Positions 43,418 through 49,102 of a stretch of DNA of 49,102 nt are shown in pieces (position 1 is the stretch's first letter; each line of letters opens with the position of its first letter). The notes below the pieces were generated by a model. The model saw nothing but the letters and a program-made list of their open reading frames with translations. It did no database searches and was not told the origin of the DNA. This DNA comes from Melioribacteraceae bacterium (lineage in GTDB: Bacteria > Bacteroidota > Ignavibacteria > Ignavibacteriales > Melioribacteraceae), in assembly GCA_016342755.1 (NCBI GenBank), contig JAEINS010000030.1, positions 1 through 49,102 of the forward strand, in the 5' to 3' direction. The translations under genes and the position numbers were made by a program.

Positions 43418-45175
43418 ATGATTAAGTTATTAAACAAAAAAGAAATCATTAATAAAGCATATGAAGTTCAATTCTTTTTAAACGGGAATGATTTTTTTCA
43501 AAAATACCGTGTTAAAAGTAATAACGGGAATATACTGTCATTAAAATTGTTCAATAGTTCTAAATTATCTAAAGATAGTTTCTCAAATAATAACTTATTG
43601 GAAGTTGAAATATTAGCACAATTAAATGATAAAAAACTACAATCACTTATTGATAATGGAGAATTCATAAAAAATAATCAAAGGTTTCATTATATAGTTA
43701 CCGAATTTATTAGTGGTGAAACAATTGAGGATAAATTAAAAAGAGATAGTGTTTTTTCTGAATACGCAGCTGTGCCAATAATAATCGAATTATTAGAGGG
43801 ATTAAAAGCTCTTCATCAACATCCAAAAGTAATTATTCATAATAATATTAATCCCAAAGCCATAACATTAGATTATTCAGAAAATAAAGAAACTCCAGTT
43901 ATTACCGGTTTTGAATTTGCTAGGTACATTTCTTCAAAAAGTAATTCTTTAAATACAAAATACCTTTCTCCCTTTCATAGTGCCACAGAGCATTTTAATG
44001 GTATATTTACTCCTCAAAGTGATATCTACTCTGTAGGAGCATTGCTTTTTAATATGCTTACTGGAATTCCACCTTGGTATGTAGAATTACCAAAGTTTCA
44101 GTTTACAGAAGAAAAATTTGTTGATTCAGTGATTGATAAGAGAAATGAAAAATTAAGCTTTGGCTTAAAAGGTTTTCAAGAAGAAATTGATGAACATCTA
44201 AAGATTACTATCGTTAAAGCTTTATCGCATGATGTTGATGAAAGATTTAATAGTTGTGATGAATTTATTAAAGCCCTAAAAAGAGAAGTTGTTATTGATG
44301 GAGAAAAGAAAACTAATTCTCAAAAGCCTAAAGTGTTGAAGAAAAAAGGATCCGGTTTTAACTCCATTGCAGGTATGAATGATCTTAAGGATACTTTATA
44401 CAATGATGTTATTCGTGCATTAAATGAAAAAGAAAGGTTCGCAGAGTATGAAATACCAATACCTAATGGTATGTTACTTTATGGGCCACCAGGATGTGGA
44501 AAAACATATATCTCAGAAAAATTTGCTGAGGAAGTGAACTTTAATTTTATAAAAATAATTCCTTCTGATATCGCAAGTATTTATGTGCACGGAACTCAAG
44601 ATAAAATAGGACAAGTTTTTAAGGAAGCGGAAAAGAATGCTCCATCCATAATATTTTTTGATGAAATTGAGGCAATGATACCAACCAGAGGTGGGGATAC
44701 TCATGAGAGTAGATCATCAGAGGTTAATGAATTTTTAGCTCAAATGAATAATTGTGGTGAACGAGGAATTTTTGTAATTGCTGCTACGAATAGACCAGAT
44801 ATCATTGATCCAGCATTTCTACGTGCAGGAAGAATTGATTATAAAATTTATTTACCACCACCAGATTTTGAAGCAAGAAAAGGATTATTTAAGATTTTTC
44901 TCAAAAACAAACCAGTTGATATAGATGTTGATTTTGATGAATTAGCAAAAAAAACAAAAAATTATGTTTCTGTAGATATTAAATCAATAATAGATTTTTC
45001 AGCAAGAAAAGCAGAAAAAGAGGATGTTAGAATTTCTCGACAAATCATTTTTGAAACTATAATGGAAAGAGAACCTTCGCTTTCTGAGGAAACCTTAAAT
45101 GATTATGAGCTGCTTAAAGATAGACTTTCTACAAGAAAACAAGTTTCAAATAATAAGCCGAAGTTTGGATTTTAA
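43418..45175 (+). CDS. Pseudokinase fused to Cdc48/FtsH-type AAA+ ATPase
   Basis: A 585-residue fusion. Residues 10-285 have a protein-kinase fold: the Lys of subdomain II (LSLKLF, K43), a hinge YIVTEFISGETIEDKL, and SDIYSVGALLFNMLTGIPPW. The catalytic loop is HNNINPKAI instead of HRDxKPxN, and DFG is replaced by GFE at 164-166. It therefore lacks the catalytic base and the metal aspartate and should be a pseudokinase. Residues about 315-560 are a single AAA+ module: Walker A GPPGCGKT near 355, Walker B IIFFDEIEA near 413, sensor 1 AATNRPD, and arginine fingers in FLRAGRID. The ring probably unfolds or remodels clients, with the pseudokinase as an adaptor. AAA part certain, role inferred. Confidence 0.9.
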   Translation: MIKLLNKKEIINKAYEVQFFLNGNDFFQKYRVKSNNGNILSLKLFNSSKLSKDSFSNNNLLEVEILAQLNDKKLQSLIDNGEFIKNNQRFHYIVTEFISGETIEDKLKRDSVFSEYAAVPIIIELLEGLKALHQHPKVIIHNNINPKAITLDYSENKETPVITGFEFARYISSKSNSLNTKYLSPFHSATEHFNGIFTPQSDIYSVGALLFNMLTGIPPWYVELPKFQFTEEKFVDSVIDKRNEKLSFGLKGFQEEIDEHLKITIVKALSHDVDERFNSCDEFIKALKREVVIDGEKKTNSQKPKVLKKKGSGFNSIAGMNDLKDTLYNDVIRALNEKERFAEYEIPIPNGMLLYGPPGCGKTYISEKFAEEVNFNFIKIIPSDIASIYVHGTQDKIGQVFKEAEKNAPSIIFFDEIEAMIPTRGGDTHESRSSEVNEFLAQMNNCGERGIFVIAATNRPDIIDPAFLRAGRIDYKIYLPPPDFEARKGLFKIFLKNKPVDIDVDFDELAKKTKNYVSVDIKSIIDFSARKAEKEDVRISRQIIFETIMEREPSLSEETLNDYELLKDRLSTRKQVSNNKPKFGF

Positions 45176-45187
45176 AAAGGTATAATC

Positions 45188-45694
45188 ATGGATAAAGACG
45201 AATTTAAAAAACTATTATTTAAAGTAGCATTTTGTACAATGGCTTGTGATGGTCATATTGATGATAGAGAAGTTGAAGAAATGAAGATAATGGATAAATC
45301 AACTTCATATTTTGAATCAATTGATCTATCTGAGGAATTGGAGATATTGCTTGCTGATCTTGGTTCTAAAGGGATTAAAGTTATTGATGAACTGTTTACT
45401 ACTCTAAGAGAAACAAAATTGAATATTATTCAAGAATTACTCGTTCTGGAAGTCGCATTAAGGATTATCTACGCTGATGAAAAATATGATGATAATGAAA
45501 TTCACTTTCTTAAGTTTTTGAGAAGTAAACTTGAATTACATGATGAAACTATTGTTGATAGATTTGGAGTGATTGATATTCTTAAAACAAGTGATTATAT
45601 CCAAAATTATAAAATTGAAGATAGTGATGAAAAAATAATTGCAAGAATAAAGCTGCCAGATTTGGAAGAGTTGAAAGAGATAAAGTTGAAGTGA
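45188..45694 (+). CDS. TerB-like protein
   Basis: A 168-residue all-helical acidic protein. The N-terminal pattern LLFKVAFCTMACDGHIDDREVEEM is that of TerB/TerB-like domains, with an acidic loop (DGHIDDRE) that could bind metal. A second similar acidic loop YADEKYDDNEIHFLKFL lies near residue 100, consistent with the internal repeat of TerB folds. TerB domains occur in tellurite-resistance and phage-related stress operons and often sit with chaperones and kinases. It lies 12 bases after the AAA gene, with AAAAGG upstream. Confidence 0.75.
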   Translation: MDKDEFKKLLFKVAFCTMACDGHIDDREVEEMKIMDKSTSYFESIDLSEELEILLADLGSKGIKVIDELFTTLRETKLNIIQELLVLEVALRIIYADEKYDDNEIHFLKFLRSKLELHDETIVDRFGVIDILKTSDYIQNYKIEDSDEKIIARIKLPDLEELKEIKLK

Positions 45695-45722
45695 TAAATT
45701 CAGAAAACAACAGATACGAAGA

Positions 45723-46943
45723 ATGAATAATGATGAAGAATATTTAGAAGATGCGTTAGATGACGATTGTGAAGAGGAAGAAGAATTTATAAATCCTTGC
45801 CAAAGTCTTATTGATTCAAAACAATATCTAAAAGCTATTGAGTGTTTGAAATACAATTATAATGAGGACTATTGGTTTAAATACTTTGATTCGATTCTCA
45901 TGTGTTATGAAAAGTTAGAAGATTATGAGGGCTTCTTTGACTATTGCATCTACCTAATTTCAAATAATCTTTCTGGTGATTATTTTGTTGAATATAGTTT
46001 ATTGCCAGTTTTTAAAAAGCATTATGGAGAAAAAGATTCCAAAATTAAATTGAGAGATTTTCTTTTAAATTCATTGTTACCGAAAGATGTAAAGTATAAA
46101 CTAATCGTTGAAAGTAAAAGCTTGAGCCTACCTGAAGATGAGGAGATTAATTACTTTCAAGAACTAGTAGAGTTAAACCCTAAAAATATTGATGCAATTA
46201 TGAATCTTGGATTCGCTTATTGTAATTCTAAAGATTATTCAAAGGCTATAGAAACTTTTGAGAAAGCATTAGCAATTGATGATAAAAACGTTAAGAATTA
46301 TTTAGAGCTTGCAAATGTTTATCAAAAACTAAACGATAAGAAAAATGAACTTAAGTGTTTATTAAAAGCACTAGAGATATCACCGAATAATGAAATGGCT
46401 AAATTCCAAATGTCACTATTTCATGGAACTATTCGAGAAAAAACTCAAGAGGAAATTAAAGATAACAAACAGGCAAAAACAGCATATAATAAAATTTGGG
46501 GACATTATAACAAAGGAATTGAAGAAACAGAAAATCAAAATTATTTGAAAGCAATTGAAGAATTTACTTCTGCAATTAGATTAGGTAAAGAACATGGTTT
46601 TCCAGATGCTTTAGAAGCTAGAGGAATTGCAAAAATAAAAATGGGAAATTGGGTTGAAGGATTAGAGGATTTTAGAATTCTAACTCAAAACGATGCTTAC
46701 TTAATAAAAAAAGTTATTGATGAAGCAATTGTACACTATCATGCAGAAGAATTTGACAGTGCTTTACTTTTACTATCAGTTATTATAAAATTATATCCTC
46801 AAAATGATGATGCTTATTATTGGAGAGGGAAAGTTTATCTTAAGAAAAACGAAAAGAATAATGCCACAAAGGATTTTAATGAGGCATTGAATCTAGGGCG
46901 AATAGGAGTGCAGAAAATAATTGAACATGAAAATTTATATTAA
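45723..46943 (+). CDS. Acidic TPR protein
   Basis: A 406-residue protein with a strongly acidic first 25 residues and tetratricopeptide repeats. The clearest ones are NPKNIDAIMNLGFAYCNSKD, YSKAIETFEKALAIDDKNV and NYLKAIEEFTSAIRLGKEHG, and the last, DDAYYWRGKVYLKKNEKNNA, lies near the C-terminus. It is probably a scaffold or client-recognition subunit for the chaperone-AAA machine. The gene ends the operon; a weak hairpin (AGTAGC and GCTACT, 46957-46976) follows. I cannot name a family beyond TPR. Confidence 0.8.
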   Translation: MNNDEEYLEDALDDDCEEEEEFINPCQSLIDSKQYLKAIECLKYNYNEDYWFKYFDSILMCYEKLEDYEGFFDYCIYLISNNLSGDYFVEYSLLPVFKKHYGEKDSKIKLRDFLLNSLLPKDVKYKLIVESKSLSLPEDEEINYFQELVELNPKNIDAIMNLGFAYCNSKDYSKAIETFEKALAIDDKNVKNYLELANVYQKLNDKKNELKCLLKALEISPNNEMAKFQMSLFHGTIREKTQEEIKDNKQAKTAYNKIWGHYNKGIEETENQNYLKAIEEFTSAIRLGKEHGFPDALEARGIAKIKMGNWVEGLEDFRILTQNDAYLIKKVIDEAIVHYHAEEFDSALLLLSVIIKLYPQNDDAYYWRGKVYLKKNEKNNATKDFNEALNLGRIGVQKIIEHENLY

Positions 46944-46971
46944 TTTTCGTTTACTTAGTAGCACTTTAAAG

Positions 46972-47307
46972 CTACTGATTCTCTTCTAGTTTGTTAAATT
47001 TCATTGATAATCCCAAAACACCAGCCACTAAGATGTCAATTATAGCCCAGGTTCCTTTGCTTAAGTAAATTGGAATAAGAGGATTAAATAAAATTACAAT
47101 TGCTCCAAATATAATCATCCAAATTTTATTGTTTTGAGTATCCATTTTTTCAAAGTTCTGAAAAGCAAAAATCCCCGAAACAATTGTAATAGCAATTCGT
47201 AAAAAAGTATAGTAGCCATAAGGAAGTTTCATAGTACCTAGTAATAATAATACTATACAGACTATCTTGAGACTCTTCATTAAATCAATATTATCATTAT
47301 TGGTCAT
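46972..47307 (-). CDS. Small membrane protein (DUF6804-like)
   Basis: A 111-residue protein with four hydrophobic segments. The pattern WMIIFGAIVILFNPLIPIYL followed by KGTWAIIDI is typical of a small family annotated DUF6804, of unknown function. AAGGAA precedes the ATG. It follows ssb by 18 bases and probably shares its transcript; its stop lies within the hairpin region at the end of the chaperone operon. Confidence 0.65.
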   Translation of the reverse strand: MTNNDNIDLMKSLKIVCIVLLLLGTMKLPYGYYTFLRIAITIVSGIFAFQNFEKMDTQNNKIWMIIFGAIVILFNPLIPIYLSKGTWAIIDILVAGVLGLSMKFNKLEENQ

Positions 47308-47325
47308 TTTAGTTCCTTCAAGAAA

Positions 47326-47766
47326 TTAAAAAGGGAAATCATCTTCATTATAATCTTTGGTCAGGAAATCGGGTAAATTATCATCAGAACTTTTGTTGTC
47401 TTGTTTTATTTCAATAGAACCTGAATTTTCTTTTTTATCAATTGGAATAATTTGATTGGCTAAAACTTCACTTATGTATTTAGTGTTGCCTTGATTATCT
47501 TGATATGACCTATTAGCAAAACGACCTTCAATAAAAACTTTTGATCCCTTTTTTAACTGATTTAAATAGTAATCAGATAAATTCCAATAAACAATGTTAT
47601 GCCACGTTGTTTCATTAGTCCAGTCACCATTTTTGTTTTTATAACTATGCTTAGTGGCGATTGAAAATTTTGTAACTCTTGAAGAATCACTTATAGCTTT
47701 GGTTTTAGCATCCTTACCAAGGCTACCAATCAAAGTTATTTTGTTTATAGAAAATGCCATATTCAT
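47326..47766 (-). CDS. ssb: Single-stranded DNA-binding protein
   Basis: A 146-residue SSB with an OB fold: INKITLIGSLGKDAKTK, VTKFSIATKHSYKN, WHNIVYWNLSDYY and GSKVFIEGRF. The C-terminal acidic tail ends in EDDFPF, the peptide that docks replication and repair proteins. It differs from a typical chromosomal SSB by its short linker. Two adjacent ATGs (47766 and 47760) are possible. Location beside iteron-like repeats and a RepA-like fragment suggests a mobile-element SSB. Confidence 0.93.
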   Translation of the reverse strand: MNMAFSINKITLIGSLGKDAKTKAISDSSRVTKFSIATKHSYKNKNGDWTNETTWHNIVYWNLSDYYLNQLKKGSKVFIEGRFANRSYQDNQGNTKYISEVLANQIIPIDKKENSGSIEIKQDNKSSDDNLPDFLTKDYNEDDFPF

Positions 47767-48128
47767 CTCATATTTTTATAAAAATTAAAGAATTGGAGAC
47801 CTAAAATTATAGAATAAATATAATCAAAATAACGTAATATAAAATTAGAAATAAAACCTTATTGTAATAATTCCACTTTTGCCACTAAGTAATGGAAAAT
47901 ATCTGTTTGTAAATTAAACTTTTGCATTTCTTAGTGGCATTGTGTTATAAGTATATATAAAATAAAGGGATATAGTTACTCCTACAATGTGAAAAAGGGA
48001 GTAATTCTTTGGGGTTTATCTGTCTTAGTTAATAGGGGGGGGAAGGCAGAAATAGGTTGGATGTTTTATTGATAGGAAGCTCATACATTTTCTAAATAAA
48101 ATTTTCTGGGTTTTATAGTAGAACAATA

Positions 48129-48197
48129 GCCACCTGCGGAGCGAAGCGGAGCTAGTGGCAAAAAACAGCACGTGGACGACCGAAGGGAGTTCCACGT
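48129..48197. repeat. Two adjacent GC-rich hairpins with GAA-type loops
   Basis: Hairpin A (48129-48159) has GCCAC/GTGGC arms enclosing two direct copies of GCGGAGC separated by GAA. Hairpin B (48170-48197) has ACGTGGA/TCCACGT arms enclosing CC-GAA-GG. Their G+C content is far above that of the surroundings. They may be an RNA element, a protein-binding origin structure or a transfer or recombination site. Confidence 0.6.
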
Positions 48198-48340
48198 TAA
48201 TTAAAAAATAAGAAGAAAAATTGTATTGTAAGGAAAATGTTTTCTATGATTCTTTAACCTTTAGTGTTAACTACTGCACTTTGCCACTAAGATAAAAACA
48301 TCTAAATTTAGTTTTTTTTCTAAATATATATATTGTTTTT

Positions 48341-48363
48341 ACTGGCAATAAGCATTTGCCAGT
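48341..48363. repeat. Inverted repeat in the origin-like region
   Basis: ACTGGCAA and TTGCCAGT are exact eight-base arms around a seven-base loop. The TTTGCCA part is shared with the iteron-like repeats, but the rest differs. Confidence 0.6.
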
Positions 48364-48506
48364 GACGGAAAAAGAGCTATTTGAATGGCAAATATACTTT
48401 ATCTGGCAAACCCACTTTGCCACTAAGATTTATTAATATATTATTATTTTAAGCTAAAAATACACTATTTTTGCTTAGTGGCAAAATAAAGTTAGGAATA
48501 CGGGAA

Positions 48507-49013
48507 TTAGATTCTTTCTAATTTTAGAGTTTTATTTTTGCCATTCGTTCCTTCAATTAGATTATACCCAAGACTCTCAATTATTTCATTTTCTCGTATG
48601 TTTTTAATACGACTTCTAAATGTTCGTTTACTAATTTCTAATTCCTTAGTAATATGATCTTGAATTTCTGAAAACAACTGTTCATTTTTATTAGAAAGAA
48701 ATTGAATTAATTTCATTGCTATTTCATTAGTTGAAGCTTTTTTTAATTTTAACTCACCTTTTTCAAACTCATTGGCCAATACTAATTGTTTAGTCTCCTT
48801 GCAATATCTAAAAATTTCTGGACTTTTTCTCTCATCACGTCTTGATTTAAAAGGTATTAGCTTAAATAAATTTTTATTAATTTCTTCAATACTAATTATT
48901 GTAGTAGCCTTCCGTGTAAACTGACTTCCTACGTGTCCAATCCCTTTTTTAAAATCATTGACTTTAATTTCATGAATAACCAATACAAAAGTCAAATCAA
49001 ATTCATCAATCAT
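48507..49013 (-). pseudogene. 5'-truncated RepA-like AAA ATPase with C-terminal wHTH
   Basis: The frame opens in the middle of an ATPase fold: EFDLTFVLVIHEIKVNDFKK resembles the late beta-strand and sensor region of RepA/AAA_25 helicase-like ATPases, followed by GIGHVGSQFTRKATTII. No Walker A or B lies upstream; in-frame translation hits TAA at 49032-49034, and the other frames up to 49102 are not convincing. The C-terminus (FSEIQDHITKELEISKRTFR) is a winged-helix DNA-binding domain. It is either a decayed replication gene or a shortened protein; more sequence to the right would decide. Position next to the iterons fits a replication role. Confidence 0.55.
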
Positions 49014-49102
49014 TTTATTTGTGTAGTCTGATTAACGACATTTATAATTCCTTTTAAACGACAATTAAAATTCCCGAAAAAAGTGGAATTTTAGCCATCC
49101 TA

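Larger units (their letters stand above)
47878..48485. repeat. Dispersed iteron-like repeats TTTGCCACTAAG
   Basis: Perfect 12-base copies occur at 47878-47889, 48280-48291 and 48416-48427 on the plus strand and 48474-48485 on the minus strand. Ten-of-twelve copies occur at 47930-47939 and 48153-48162 on the minus strand. The copies are spread over about 600 bases in both orientations, so they are binding-site-like rather than a tandem array. The RepA-like fragment begins 21 bases beyond the last copy. Confidence 0.85.
47767..48506. other. Gene-poor stretch, probable replication origin of a mobile element
   Basis: No coding region of note in 740 bases. It holds the iteron-like repeats, two GC-rich hairpins at 48129-48197, an inverted repeat at 48341-48363 and a run of eight G at 48035-48042. 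With ssb on one side and a RepA-like fragment on the other, it resembles the origin region of a plasmid-like or integrative element. The role is inferred from layout only. Confidence 0.5.

Overview
The window is AT-rich DNA (about one third G+C by eye) from an anaerobic or fermentative bacterium. Gene content points to the Bacteroidota/Chlorobiota/Ignavibacteriota group: a GlmU-related nucleotidyltransferase, a head-GIN lipoprotein, a MauE/rhodanese pair, a POT transporter with a large insert, and trimeric [FeFe]-hydrogenases. Many starts have weak or no Shine-Dalgarno sequence. The lineage is an inference from gene content, not a sequence match.

Layout. 1-7.6 kb: a PAP2-like membrane protein, apt and rsmI, then an Rrf2-type regulator heading a saccharopine-pathway lysine degradation operon (aminoadipate-semialdehyde dehydrogenase, lysine-ketoglutarate reductase, saccharopine dehydrogenase), followed by pdxJ. 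7.6-14.8 kb: ordinary genes (DUF697-like protein, PPK2, SDR, a TPR plus double CbbX-type AAA protein, a lipoprotein, purE). 14.8-28.7 kb: a large hydrogen-metabolism locus. A first NADH-linked trimeric [FeFe]-hydrogenase (hydC-hydB-hydA) lies behind a tandem Rex-like operator. Next come a histidine kinase fused to an H-cluster-type sensor domain and a single-domain receiver. A second operon contains a receiver-PAS-kinase hybrid, another receiver, a second hydCBA set with a stripped-down HydB, and a membrane histidine kinase. The palindrome TGTTACA-N5-TGTAACA occurs in front of the rrf2 gene and in front of the second hydrogenase operon, which suggests that one Rrf2 regulator links lysine catabolism and hydrogenase 2. 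28.7-37.4 kb: minus-strand housekeeping genes (ispE, a homocysteine-methyltransferase-like gene, MauE-like and rhodanese, NFACT/RqcH-like, GlmU-like, nagB, POT transporter).

37.7 kb to the end: a tRNA-Ser(GCT) gene with its own promoter and terminator marks the edge of what looks like an accessory island. Its core is a compact six-gene plus-strand operon (38.1-46.9 kb): a J-domain-like protein lacking an obvious HPD, a membrane-anchored protein with a GrpE-like C-terminus, a long divergent Hsp70, a fusion of a dead protein kinase with a Cdc48/FtsH-type AAA+ ATPase, a TerB-like protein and an acidic TPR protein. I know no named system with exactly this set, and it is the best candidate here for an undescribed stress, proteostasis or defence machine. 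Beyond it lie a small membrane protein, an ssb gene, a gene-poor stretch with iteron-like TTTGCCACTAAG repeats and GC-rich hairpins (a likely replication origin of the mobile element), and a 5'-truncated RepA-like ATPase at the right edge.

There is no CRISPR array, rRNA gene or recognisable insertion sequence in the window, and no integrase or hydrogenase maturase (hydE, hydF, hydG).
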